A DNA stretch of 64,000 nucleotides from the NCBI GenBank assembly GCA_964583185.1, contig CAZOVL010000004.1:1-64000 (forward strand), in the 5' to 3' direction. The translations under genes were made by a program, and so were the position numbers. Position 1 is the first letter of the stretch; every line of letters starts with the position of its first letter. The notes under the pieces were generated by a model. The model was not told where the DNA came from. It ran no database searches and worked only from the letters and a program-made list of their open reading frames with translations. Shown here piece after piece: positions 36,618 through 44,793 of this stretch. The stretch comes from Bacteroides_E sp964583185 (GTDB taxonomy: Bacteria; Bacteroidota; Bacteroidia; Bacteroidales; Bacteroidaceae).

Positions 36618-36652
36618 AAAAAGAGAGCTCAATTATTGAGTTCTCTTTTTTC
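36618..36652 (+). terminator. Intrinsic terminator of asnS
   Basis: AAAAAGAGAGCTCAA pairs with TTGAGTTCTCTTTTT around TTA, one G-U pair, then a T run. Confidence 0.85.
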
Positions 36653-36787
36653 TTATACTTATGCTGTAGATTTTTCTTAGTCTAAGAAAAAGGGATAAAT
36701 GGAGAGTCAAAGCGTTTTAAAAGCAAGAAATAGTGCAAACTCTTGAAAAAGAGTGTAAAAGAGTTTGTTATTATAAAGAAAAAACGC

Positions 36788-36795
36788 TACTTTTG
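36788..36795 (+). promoter_or_regulatory. -7 promoter box for the rplM-rpsI operon
   Basis: TACTTTTG fits TAnnTTTG. It sits about 140 bp upstream of rplM and leaves a leader of about 135 nt. Confidence 0.6.
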
Positions 36796-36801
36796 CAAGC
36801 C

Positions 36802-36936
36802 GATTATTATCTCGAATAGAGTTATTGTTCACATAAATAAGCGTTTACGATTTATTCCGTAATTGTAAGTGTTGTTTAGAATTAGCCAAGTGAACGGTAG
36901 AATGAGTTTAAGTAATAATAAACAAAACATTAAAAA
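36802..36936 (+). ncRNA. Possible ribosomal-protein (L13) leader RNA
   Basis: The leader between the promoter box and the GTG start of rplM is about 135 nt, long for this genome, and begins an r-protein operon. I see short complementary segments but no structure I can match with certainty. Autogenous leader RNAs ahead of L13 genes are known in bacteria; this is proposed from position only. Confidence 0.35.
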
Positions 36937-37398
36937 GTGGATACTTTAAGTTATAAAACAGTTTCTGCAAACAAAGCCACAGCAAATAAAGAGTGGGTTA
37001 TTGTAGATGCAACCGATCAAGTTTTAGGTCGTATGTGTTCAAAGGTGGCAAAAATCTTAAGAGGCAAGTACAAACCTAATTTTACTCCTCACGTTGACTG
37101 TGGTGATAATGTAATTATAATCAATGCAGACAAAGTTAAGATGACAGGTAACAAATGGACAGAAAGAGAATACCTAACTTATTCAGGTTATCCTGGAGGT
37201 CAAAAAGGATTTTCTCCTGCTGATTTACAAGCAAAACCTGATGGAGATGATAAGCTTTTCAGAAAAGTAGTAAAAGGGATGTTACCTAAAAACAAACTAG
37301 GTGCTCAGCTTTTGAGAAATCTTTATGTGTATGCTGGAGAAGATCATAAGCACGAAGCTCAGAACCCTAAAGTAATTGATATAAACTCACTTAAATAA
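36937..37398 (+). CDS. rplM: 50S ribosomal protein L13
   Basis: 153 residues, GTG start (gtg gat act; MDTLSYKTVSANK is the family-typical beginning in this phylum). WVIVDATDQVLGRMCSKVAKILRGK is the conserved N-terminal motif, followed by VIIINADKVKMTGNKW and GMLPKNKLGAQLLRNLYVYAG. Six bp separate it from rpsI, the usual L13-S9 pairing. Confidence 0.98.
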   Translation: MDTLSYKTVSANKATANKEWVIVDATDQVLGRMCSKVAKILRGKYKPNFTPHVDCGDNVIIINADKVKMTGNKWTEREYLTYSGYPGGQKGFSPADLQAKPDGDDKLFRKVVKGMLPKNKLGAQLLRNLYVYAGEDHKHEAQNPKVIDINSLK

Positions 37399-37404
37399 TA
37401 GATA

Positions 37405-37791
37405 ATGGAAGTAGTAAACGCATTAGGTAGACGTAAACGTGCAATAGCTCGTGTTTTCGTAACCGAAGGTACCGGAAAGATTACTATTAATAAAAGAGAT
37501 CTAGAAGTATATTTTCCTTCTGATATTTTACAGTTTGTTGTTAAACAACCACTAGTAACTGTAGAAGCTGAAGGTAAATACGATATAACTGTAAATCTTA
37601 AAGGTGGTGGTTATACAGGTCAGTCACAAGCTCTTCGTTTAGCAATTGCTCGTGCTCTTGTAAAAATACAACCTGAAGATAAAGCTGCTCTTCGTGCTGA
37701 AGGGTTTATGACTCGTGATCCTCGTTCTGTTGAACGTAAGAAACCGGGACAACCTAAAGCTCGTAAAAAATTCCAGTTCAGCAAGCGTTAA
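37405..37791 (+). CDS. rpsI: 30S ribosomal protein S9
   Basis: 128 residues. NALGRRKRAIARVFV at the N-terminus, VNLKGGGYTGQSQALRLAIARAL in the core, and the basic C-terminal tail DPRSVERKKPGQPKARKKFQFSKR whose terminal KR contacts P-site tRNA. Co-transcribed with rplM. Confidence 0.98.
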   Translation: MEVVNALGRRKRAIARVFVTEGTGKITINKRDLEVYFPSDILQFVVKQPLVTVEAEGKYDITVNLKGGGYTGQSQALRLAIARALVKIQPEDKAALRAEGFMTRDPRSVERKKPGQPKARKKFQFSKR

Positions 37792-37960
37792 TATATGCTT
37801 GTTTGGTTGGATATGCCGTTTAGTATCTAAACCTCCAGGACTTCTTTGATGAAATACATTACACCCAGGTGAATATGTATTGAAGTTATCGAGAACTACT
37901 TGGTGGTTGGTTTAGACTATAAAAACAAAAAAGAAAGTAAACGAATTAATTAAAATTAAA
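37792..37960 (+). ncRNA. Possible structured leader of rpsB
   Basis: The 169-nt spacer between rpsI and rpsB contains paired elements: GTTTAG-TAT-CTAAAC near 37830, CCTCCAGG and CCCAGGTG segments, and a later GGTGGTTGGTTTAGAC. No promoter box and no poly-T terminator are evident, so it is likely transcribed with rpsI and could act as an S2 autoregulatory leader. Position and pairing only. Confidence 0.35.
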
Positions 37961-38803
37961 ATGTCAAGAATAACATTTGATCAATTATTAGAAGCAGGTT
38001 CACATTTTGGACACTTAAGAAGAAAATGGAATCCTGCTATGGCTCCTTATATTTTTATGGAGCGCAATGGTATCCACATCATTGATTTACATAAAACAGC
38101 TGCCAAAGTTGATGAGGCTGCTGCAGCACTAAAACAAATTGCTAAATCGGGCAAGAAAGTTCTTTTCGTTGCTACTAAAAAACAAGCAAAACAAATTGTT
38201 GCTGAAAAAGCAGAATCAGTAAATATGCCATACGTTGTTGAGCGTTGGCCAGGTGGTATGTTAACAAACTTCCCTACTATCCGTAAGGCAGTTAAGAAAA
38301 TGTCTACTATCGACCGTCTAACTACTGATGGTACTTATGGTAACCTTTCAAAAAGAGAGAAACTACAAATAGAAAGACAACGTGCAAAACTTGAAAAGAA
38401 CTTAGGTTCTATTGCTGACTTAACACGTTTGCCTGCAGCTCTTTTTGTTGTAGACGTAATGAAAGAAAACATTGCTGTTCGTGAAGCGAACCGTTTAGGT
38501 ATTCCTATTTTTGCAATTGTTGATACAAACTCTGATCCAAATAACGTAGACTTTGTAATTCCTGCAAACGATGATGCTACTAAATCTATTGAGTTGATTA
38601 TTGGTACATGTTGTGCTGCTATTCAAGAAGGTTTGACTGAGCGTCAAGCTGAAAAAGTAGATATGGATGCTGCAGGTGAGGGTGCTAAACCTAAAAGAAA
38701 AGCAACCAAAGCTAGAGTAGAGAAAGTTGAAGCAGAGAACGATGACGTTGCTGATGTAAACGAAGAAGAAGCTGATACTCCAGAAGAAGAGCAAGAAGCT
38801 TAA
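37961..38803 (+). CDS. rpsB: 30S ribosomal protein S2
   Basis: 280 residues, longer than the usual 240-250 because of an acidic C-terminal tail (EKVEAENDDVADVNEEEADTPEEEQEA). Core motifs: LLEAGSHFGHLRRKWNPAMAPYIF, KVLFVATKKQAKQIV, RWPGGMLTNFPTIRK and PIFAIVDTNSDPNNVDFVIPANDDA. Followed by tsf, the standard S2/EF-Ts arrangement. Confidence 0.98.
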   Translation: MSRITFDQLLEAGSHFGHLRRKWNPAMAPYIFMERNGIHIIDLHKTAAKVDEAAAALKQIAKSGKKVLFVATKKQAKQIVAEKAESVNMPYVVERWPGGMLTNFPTIRKAVKKMSTIDRLTTDGTYGNLSKREKLQIERQRAKLEKNLGSIADLTRLPAALFVVDVMKENIAVREANRLGIPIFAIVDTNSDPNNVDFVIPANDDATKSIELIIGTCCAAIQEGLTERQAEKVDMDAAGEGAKPKRKATKARVEKVEAENDDVADVNEEEADTPEEEQEA

Positions 38804-38811
38804 AAAATATA

Positions 38812-38879
38812 CAAAGCCAATAGTTGAAATAGGAGGAGAATGTTTTTTCGTTTTGCTCTATTTCAATTGTTGGCTTTTT
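38812..38879 (+). terminator. Hairpin with T run between rpsB and tsf
   Basis: AAGCCAATAGTTGAAATAG pairs with CTATTTCAATTGTTGGCTT (17 of 19 positions) around a 25-nt loop, followed by TTTTCTTTC. It can act as a partial terminator that lowers tsf relative to rpsB. Confidence 0.7.
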
Positions 38880-38914
38880 CTTTCAATTGTTAAACCGTTA
38901 AAAATAAATATATT

Positions 38915-39736
38915 ATGGCTGTATCAATGGCAGAAATTAAGCACCTGCGTACAATGACTGGTGCTGGAATGATGGACTGTAAAAACGCTTTAGAAGAAGC
39001 GGGTGGAGATTTTGATAAAGCAGTTGAAATCATTCGTAAAAAAGGACAAGCTGTGGCAGCAAAACGTTCTGATCGTGATGCTTCGGAAGGTTGTGTGGCT
39101 GCAAAAGTTTCAGGAAAAAAAGCTTCAATGATCGCTCTTAAATGCGAAACAGACTTTGTTGCTAAAAATGAAGACTTTATAGCTTTAACAAATCAAATCT
39201 TAGATTTGGCTATTGAAAATAATGCAAACTCTTTAGAAGAAGTTGAGGCCCTTAAATTAGGTGATTTAACTGTTGCTGCTGCGGTTACAGAGCGTAGTGG
39301 CGTTACCGGAGAGAAAATGGAATTAGATGGATATAGCGTAGTTGAAGGTGAATCCACAGCTATTTACATCCATATGGGTAATAAATTAGGTGCTATTGTT
39401 GCTTTCAATCAAGAAGTATCTGAACAAGTAGGACACGAAGTAGCAATGCAAATTGCAGCTATGAATCCTATTGCTGTTAGCCCTGAAGGTATTCCTGCTG
39501 ATATTCTTGCACGTGAAAAAGAGGTAGCTGCTGATAAAGCTCGTCAAGAAGGAAAACCAGAGAATTTAATTGAACGTATTTCTGAAGGAAGAATTAATAA
39601 ATTCTACAGCGAAGTATGTTTGTTATTACAAGGTTATGTAAAAGACCCAAGTATGACTGTTGGTCAATTTTTAGAGCAACAAAGTAAAGGTCTTACTGTA
39701 ACTGAATTCAAACGCTTTACTTTAGATCAAGAGTAA
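38915..39736 (+). CDS. tsf: Elongation factor Ts
   Basis: 273 residues. The N-terminal UBA-like domain has LRTMTGAGMMDCKNALEEAGGDFDKAVEIIRKKG. The core TDFVAKNEDF motif contacts EF-Tu and drives GDP release. The C-terminal domain ends GQFLEQQSKGLTVTEFKRF. An IS3 element now lies 27 bp after its stop, between tsf and the palindromic terminator at 41151. Confidence 0.98.
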   Translation: MAVSMAEIKHLRTMTGAGMMDCKNALEEAGGDFDKAVEIIRKKGQAVAAKRSDRDASEGCVAAKVSGKKASMIALKCETDFVAKNEDFIALTNQILDLAIENNANSLEEVEALKLGDLTVAAAVTERSGVTGEKMELDGYSVVEGESTAIYIHMGNKLGAIVAFNQEVSEQVGHEVAMQIAAMNPIAVSPEGIPADILAREKEVAADKARQEGKPENLIERISEGRINKFYSEVCLLLQGYVKDPSMTVGQFLEQQSKGLTVTEFKRFTLDQE

Positions 39737-39811
39737 AAGTTTCTAGACTGAAAATATTTCAGTGACTAGTCCTGAATAAGCGTTACAGTTTATTCGACAA
39801 ATATAGTTTAT

Positions 39812-40681
39812 TTATCCTCTTCCAAGGCTAGCTCGGAAGAGGATTTTTTTATAAGTTCTAATCTTCATTTTCCGCTGGCTATGCATTTGCTGGGGCGTTT
39901 TCATATAACACGACCAATGAGGTCTTTCCGTGTTGTATATCCTAACAGCATTCGCTACCAGTTTCTTCATTATAGGCAAGTCTACTTTATATTCCTCAAG
40001 TAAGAACTCTTGCTTGAGTATCCCATTAATTCGTTCAGCTACTGCATTCTGATAGGGGTCATAACTCTCTGTCATACTAGGTTTAATCTTTTTCTTTTTC
40101 AATGCCTTTTGATAGCTGTTGCTACAATACTGTAAACCTCTGTCCGAATGATGAATCAAAGGTTCTCGCTTGTAGATTCTTTGTTTGCTTGCCATCTGTA
40201 AAGCTCTTAAAGATCCTTCGGTGGCCAAGCTGTCAGAAAGATCATAACCCATTATTTTCTTAGAATAAGCATCCGTAACTAAAGCCAAGTAGGAGTTATT
40301 TCTCCCTCCAATATAAGTAATGTCCGATACCCAGACTTGCTCCGGACGATTGATATCTAAACCATCTATTAAGTTTTTATATTTACGAAAACGATGATGC
40401 GAGTTCGTGGTAATACGATAATTACGCTTGGGTTTAATCAATAAATGATTGGCTTTTAGGATGGAAAACAACTTATCTCGCCCCACATTCAGATCTCTTA
40501 GTGAATGATGGAGTAAATGATAGAGCTTACGGGTGCCTAGCCGGGGCATAGTAGAACGAATACCATAAACTAAGTCCACAACCTGCTTGGCTCGCTCTTG
40601 CTTCTTCACACTAGAGCGTTTTGCCCGATAATAAACCTGTCTGCTTAACCCGAGTAGTCTACAGGTAGAGTCAATGCTCAT
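39812..40681 (-). CDS. IS3-family transposase OrfB (rve DDE integrase)
   Basis: 289 residues. N-terminal HTH_21-type segment (RLLGLSRQVYYRAKR), then the retroviral-integrase-like core with WVSDITYIG (first Asp), HHSDRGLQYCS (second Asp) and MTESYDPYQNAVAERINGILKQEFL (catalytic Glu), spaced normally. The start ATG overlaps the stop of the orfA frame (ATGA). Full length is normally made by frameshifting from orfA, so the orfA stops should reduce transposition even though the catalytic triad is complete. Confidence 0.92.
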   Translation of the reverse strand: MSIDSTCRLLGLSRQVYYRAKRSSVKKQERAKQVVDLVYGIRSTMPRLGTRKLYHLLHHSLRDLNVGRDKLFSILKANHLLIKPKRNYRITTNSHHRFRKYKNLIDGLDINRPEQVWVSDITYIGGRNNSYLALVTDAYSKKIMGYDLSDSLATEGSLRALQMASKQRIYKREPLIHHSDRGLQYCSNSYQKALKKKKIKPSMTESYDPYQNAVAERINGILKQEFLLEEYKVDLPIMKKLVANAVRIYNTERPHWSCYMKTPQQMHSQRKMKIRTYKKILFRASLGRG

Positions 40682-41103
40682 TTTTTCTTCTGCTTTGCAT
40701 TAATCAACGACTCGGGTAAAGAGTTTTTTCTTATAGCGATATTAAACTCTTTTTCTGCCATATCAATCATCATATCAAAGAATATAACCTTCTTGTCAGA
40801 TTGTTCGGCTTGTTTCTCCAGAAAGGCTTTTTGCTTTTCTAGAAGAAGAACTTTTTGCTCCAGTTCCAAAATCTTTTAGTCTTTACTTTTGGGCATATTG
40901 CTTGGTGTTTGATTTTCCCAATCAAAGGTACCCTATTTTCTTAACCAGCTGATAACTGTAGCATTCCCTTGAATACCATATTTCTTCTGTGCACTGGTAA
41001 CAGAAAGTTCGCCTCGTTCAACTTTATCCACAATGGATAACTTAAAGGACATACTATAATCCTTTTGTGTACGCTTGACGTACTGATTATCAATAGCTTT
41101 CAT
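40678..41103 (-). pseudogene. IS3-family OrfA (helix-turn-helix) with two in-frame stops
   Basis: Frame from ATG 41103: an HTH segment (YSMSFKLSIVDKVERGELSVTSAQKKYGIQGNATVISWLRK), stop TAG at 40933-40935, then GTFDWENQTPSNMPKSKD, stop TAA about 19 codons later, then a leucine-zipper-like KILELEQKVLLLEKQKAFLEKQ up to the orfB overlap. The same frame continues through both stops. They fall where relatives normally have Tyr (WLRKYG) and Gln (KDQKILELE), each one base change away. Simple nonsense decay. Confidence 0.85.
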
Positions 41104-41150
41104 AACATTACTTTTTTTATGTAACGCTATACTAGGACGAGACACACAGG

Positions 41151-41200
41151 TAATATAAAAGAGGGTTAGAATCAATTGATTCTAACCCTCTTTTATATTA
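41151..41200. terminator. 50-bp perfect palindrome, bidirectional terminator
   Basis: TAATATAAAAGAGGGTTAGA followed by ATCAA is the exact reverse complement of the next 25 bases, giving two 25-bp arms with no spacer. The A/T-rich ends supply a T run on both strands. It ends the leftward BNR gene and was probably the original end of tsf before the IS3 insertion 4 bp to its left. Confidence 0.85.
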
Positions 41201-41251
41201 TAACAGTTTTAGTGATGATATTTTCTTTTTTACTCTTTTGTCTTTGCACTT

Positions 41252-42541
41252 TTAATTCACTTCCAGGATATAAATCATTTCAGGATTTAGTTGCTCTTTT
41301 TGCTCTCCATCCCCTTGTCCGTTTCGTTGTACAAACAAGTGAAGTTTCTCTTGTTCTTTCCAAAGGTTTGTATCAAAATTCGGTTCCCAAGCATCAACCG
41401 AAAAAGTAGTATAATCTTTATTGATCCACGAGTTTTGATTTAGGTCATTAGTGTGAGCTATGGAGACTTTACTGTTTCTTTCTTCGTCTCTAAACATAAA
41501 GAAGCACTCTACAGTAGAGTCTTTCTTGTGATTGACTACTAGTTTTGGACGAGAAATAGGGATACGCTTGGTGCCACCACCAGATAGAGAAAACGGGACT
41601 TTTCTATTTGAAACTTGACTCGTTTGCCATTTCTCTCCATTGAACCAGACTATTCTATATTGAGGAATAGTACTGTCTTCATTCCTCCAGTATGTTGCTA
41701 TGTATGGATACCCTTTTTGATCGGTAACCATACTTGTTTGATTTATTAATTCGCTGTTTTGAGGGATATGAGCCACATATTCAGCATTCTTGGCATTAAT
41801 AGGCAGTGTATATTTTTCTTGTTTGGAGTTCAGCCAGGTTTTACCCCCATCTTTAGAATAAGCATAACATAAATCATGGTTACTTTCAACAAGCCATGAC
41901 TCCCTCCAAACCCAAGAAATGTGTATGTAATCATTGTGATCTACTGCTATTTGCCAGTAAGCATTTCTTTGATTTTCTCCATCGATGAGTACTTTGTGAA
42001 TCCGACTCCATAATTTGCTCTTTACATCGTATCTGTTCATCACAAGATTTCCTCTACCTGATGAACCATCTCTATATGCAAAAATTAAATCTCCATTGGA
42101 AAGTTTATAGAATTCCGGATAGGTTACATTCTCCTCTTGCTCATTTAACATAGGCTGTAACTCTCCAAGATCCAAACTTAAAGGATATAAACTCCTACAA
42201 TACTTCAACGGATTGCCGTGGTGATCAAAAGAGGTATGAAGATAGCCTTCTCCATCAATCATAATACTTATGATGTTATGAGCATCGCTGCAGTTTCCTT
42301 TATACTTGGACCTCTTCAACTCCCAATTCCCTGATCCTAACGCTCTCTTTCCTAACACAAGATATTCTTGTTCATCGTAGAAGGCGATGAACTGGGTGTT
42401 TTTATGTGTTACAATCGCATTGGCTCTAAAGATAGCTGTATTAACAGAGGTCTGGCTATATCCTTTAGATACAGGGATTAGAGTCTGAGCTGATACACTC
42501 AAGGACAGTAGAGTTAGAATGATAGTAAAAAGCTGTTTCAC
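41252..42541 (-). CDS. Secreted BNR_4 beta-propeller protein, putative polysaccharide-active enzyme
   Basis: About 429 residues from GTG 42541 (MKQLFTIILTLLSLSVSAQ signal peptide); a TTG at 42559 would add six residues. The body fits the BNR_4 seven-bladed propeller family seen in secreted carbohydrate-active proteins, including some polysaccharide lyases: NAIVTHKNTQFIAFYDEQEYLVLGKR, TSFDHHGNPLKYCRS, GDLIFAYRDGSSGRGNLVMNRYD, HISWVWRESWLVESNHDLCYAYSKDGGKTW, and PKLVVNHKKDSTVECFFMFRDEERNSKV. It lies 19 bp downstream of the GH16-GH43 gene and presumably acts on the same glycan. Exact activity unknown. Confidence 0.72.
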   Translation of the reverse strand: MKQLFTIILTLLSLSVSAQTLIPVSKGYSQTSVNTAIFRANAIVTHKNTQFIAFYDEQEYLVLGKRALGSGNWELKRSKYKGNCSDAHNIISIMIDGEGYLHTSFDHHGNPLKYCRSLYPLSLDLGELQPMLNEQEENVTYPEFYKLSNGDLIFAYRDGSSGRGNLVMNRYDVKSKLWSRIHKVLIDGENQRNAYWQIAVDHNDYIHISWVWRESWLVESNHDLCYAYSKDGGKTWLNSKQEKYTLPINAKNAEYVAHIPQNSELINQTSMVTDQKGYPYIATYWRNEDSTIPQYRIVWFNGEKWQTSQVSNRKVPFSLSGGGTKRIPISRPKLVVNHKKDSTVECFFMFRDEERNSKVSIAHTNDLNQNSWINKDYTTFSVDAWEPNFDTNLWKEQEKLHLFVQRNGQGDGEQKEQLNPEMIYILEVN

Positions 42542-42560
42542 GTTATATGTTTTTTTCAAG

Positions 42561-44480
42561 TTAGAAAAAAGTATTCGGATTCCATTGATTTATCCATTCT
42601 AAATAAGGCTCTCCTTTTTTGTTGAATTGAATAGGCAACCAGATGTATCTACTATCTATTTGATTTTTAGGTTTCCAGCGGTCGGCCATAAATACATAGG
42701 CATTTTTCTTTCCTTGGATTGGTAAAATATAAGTGCTTTGACTCTCAAAAGTTAGTTCTGCTTTAGGACCAATGCAAGGGTTTTTGTGTTGTTTCCATGG
42801 TCCCCAGATGGACGGTGCAGAAAACATACGTGCCTCATTGGGGTCCCATCCGGTACATCCGGAAGTTATCATCCAGTATTTACCCTCTTTATTGAATAGG
42901 GCAGGTGCTTCATTATGACCTCCGGGAAATATTCGAATATATTTTCCTGTATGTGATAGAAAATCATCGGTTAATTCAGCTATATGTAGTGTGAGGTTTT
43001 CTTCTGATGAGTAAATGTGATATCCTTTTCCATCGTTATCCACAAAAAGAGTCATATCCCTTGACATCTGCCCCTCATTGAAGTCTTTTAAGGCAAGCAT
43101 ACCTTCTTCTACTGCTTTCTTCCATTGAGGAGTCCACCAGTTCTTCATTACTGATTCCGGATAGGTTTTGTTCTGATATTTCTTTGGCATATTTTCAGGG
43201 TAAATTTTAGCATTTACTCTACCAGATCCTAAGTACTTGAAAGAGCCTGTAGGGGTATCGCTAATTGCTGTTGCATATCGAGCGGCAGCATACCCTTTTC
43301 CTTTGAGCTCCAAATGAAACCAAAGAACAAATTTTTTTGTTTTTTCATTGTAGATTACTTTGGGACGTTCCATTACACAGCCTTTAGCTATTTCACTGTT
43401 TTCATCATCAGAAGCTGCAAGAACAACACCTTCATAAGTCCAGTTTATGAGATCTGCTGAGGAATAACAGGTGATACCCACTAAGGCAGAAGAAGTGTGA
43501 GAGCTTTTATGTTCTCCATACCAGTAATATTTTCCATTGTGGTGAAGCACGCCACCTCCGTGAGCATTGATATGTATTCCACGATTATCTAACCACGTTT
43601 CACCCGGTTCAATAGTCTCTTGTTTTGTATTTGTTCCTTTTTTCTGATATACTTTTACATAATCCACTTCATATTTTATGGGGTAGTCTCTTGAATTGGG
43701 TTCTCCTCCGTTATCTCCTCCAATTGCCAAATTGAGTAAAATGTAGTGAGGTTGTCTGAAAGGGTTTTTGTTCTCTCCCAATTGCTCATTAAAAGTTTCG
43801 GAGAGATCAATTTCATTTAACAACTCATCGTCAAGATATAGTCGGATAAAATCTTTGTCCCAGTCCATTCTCCAAATGTGGAATTCATCACTCCATTGAG
43901 GCTGTTTGTTCGTGAAGTATTCAAAAGGGATAGCCTTGCTTTTCCATTTGGCATTATAACGTTGATTCGTTCCCCATGCCGCATTAGCTAAAATGTGTGG
44001 AACATCGTTTATCCTATAATACTCCATAATATCAACTTCACCATTAGAAGGCCACTCCATCTCTCTTCCCAGCGTCCATATTGCCGGCCACGCACCACTC
44101 TGAGTAGGTATTTTAGCTTTTACCTCAATTCTGCCATAAAGAAATTCTTGTTTGCCTCGTGTATTTATAGATGAAGAAGTATATTCAGCATAAGGTCTTT
44201 TTCTTCTCCAGTCATTGCTGTTTTGATTGTATTGAGGGTTTTCTACTTTTTCCTTTTTCCCTTCAATAATTAGAAGTCCATTTTTACAATAGGAATTTTG
44301 GGGTTGATACCATTGAAGTTCGTTATTGCGAACAAAACCATATTCGTGATTCCATAAAGTAGAATCCACAGGTCCCTCTGTATTAAAATTTTCCTCCCAA
44401 ATTAATTCCCATTCTTGAGAAAAGGTTATTGCTGGAAAAATCAGAAAAAGAAGGATACTAAAAAGATGTCTGTTTTTCAT
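42561..44480 (-). CDS. Secreted GH16 - GH43-like fusion glycoside hydrolase
   Basis: About 639 residues from ATG 44480 (MKNRHLFSILLFLIFPAITFSQ signal peptide; upstream in-frame codons look non-coding). Residues about 22-290 are a GH16 beta-jelly-roll endo-beta-glycanase with the catalytic ExDxxE in NGEVDIMEYYR and WPAIWTLGREMEWPS. After a short linker, about 300-635 form a GH43-like five-bladed propeller (GIHINAHGGGVLHHNGKYYWYGEHK, MERPKVIYNEKTKKFVLWFH, GHNEAPALFNKEGKYWMIT), nearest in pattern to subfamily 34-type beta-galactosidase-like members. Endo and exo activities on one chain suggest a beta-1,3-linked galactan or glucan substrate; that is inference. Confidence 0.85.
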   Translation of the reverse strand: MKNRHLFSILLFLIFPAITFSQEWELIWEENFNTEGPVDSTLWNHEYGFVRNNELQWYQPQNSYCKNGLLIIEGKKEKVENPQYNQNSNDWRRKRPYAEYTSSSINTRGKQEFLYGRIEVKAKIPTQSGAWPAIWTLGREMEWPSNGEVDIMEYYRINDVPHILANAAWGTNQRYNAKWKSKAIPFEYFTNKQPQWSDEFHIWRMDWDKDFIRLYLDDELLNEIDLSETFNEQLGENKNPFRQPHYILLNLAIGGDNGGEPNSRDYPIKYEVDYVKVYQKKGTNTKQETIEPGETWLDNRGIHINAHGGGVLHHNGKYYWYGEHKSSHTSSALVGITCYSSADLINWTYEGVVLAASDDENSEIAKGCVMERPKVIYNEKTKKFVLWFHLELKGKGYAAARYATAISDTPTGSFKYLGSGRVNAKIYPENMPKKYQNKTYPESVMKNWWTPQWKKAVEEGMLALKDFNEGQMSRDMTLFVDNDGKGYHIYSSEENLTLHIAELTDDFLSHTGKYIRIFPGGHNEAPALFNKEGKYWMITSGCTGWDPNEARMFSAPSIWGPWKQHKNPCIGPKAELTFESQSTYILPIQGKKNAYVFMADRWKPKNQIDSRYIWLPIQFNKKGEPYLEWINQWNPNTFF

Positions 44481-44755
44481 ATTATTTTCTTTCAAACTAA
44501 ATACTATAAAGCCAAAATAGAATATTTCTTTTTTATGACTTATTCTGTAAGATTGAAATTTGTTAAAATATGGATTATTACCCTTTTTTGAATGAAAAAA
44601 CGACTTCAGTGTATTTATCTCCATTACTTGATTGCCTTCGGAGTACATTTTTCATCTTCCTTTCTTTCTCTATTCCCCTTTGATATTTACGATTCTTAAA
44701 TAAGTCGTTGATTTCTTTTAACTTCACCTATTATTAGTTTACTTTTACTATTTAT
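44481..44755. other. Divergent intergenic region without a gene
   Basis: Between the GH16-GH43 gene and the second S41 gene. AT-rich, with no convincing coding frame, hairpin or repeat; only the promoter box at 44756 stands out. Confidence 0.6.
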
Positions 44756-44763
44756 TAAATTTG
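44756..44763 (+). promoter_or_regulatory. -7 promoter box for the second S41 protease
   Basis: TAAATTTG fits TAnnTTTG and lies 30 bp before ATG 44794. It overlaps an upstream in-frame start codon, which argues for the later ATG. Confidence 0.5.
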
Positions 44764-44793
44764 TGTTTATATCAAATCATCAAAAGGATTCAT

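Larger units (their letters stand above)
39763..41146 (-). mobile_element. IS3-family insertion sequence (orfA broken)
   Basis: About 1384 bp. The left end is TGACTAGTCCTGAATAAGCG and continues into GTTACAG. The right end, read inward on the minus strand, is TGTGTCTCGTCCTAGTATAG followed by CGTTACA, so the imperfect inverted repeats share the inner GCGTTACA. A 3-bp CAG on both sides (39760-39762 and 41147-41149) may be the target duplication. It encodes orfA with two nonsense codons and an intact orfB. It inserted between tsf and its terminator. Confidence 0.88.

Noticed and set aside
37792..37960. tRNA or small stable RNA gene
   Set aside because: No T-loop GGTTCGAATC-type sequence or acceptor pairing was found. 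I saw no tRNA or rRNA gene anywhere in the window.
44481..44648. N-terminal extension of the GH16-GH43 enzyme to 44648
   Set aside because: The added 56 residues precede a clean signal peptide at 44480 and look like translated intergenic DNA.
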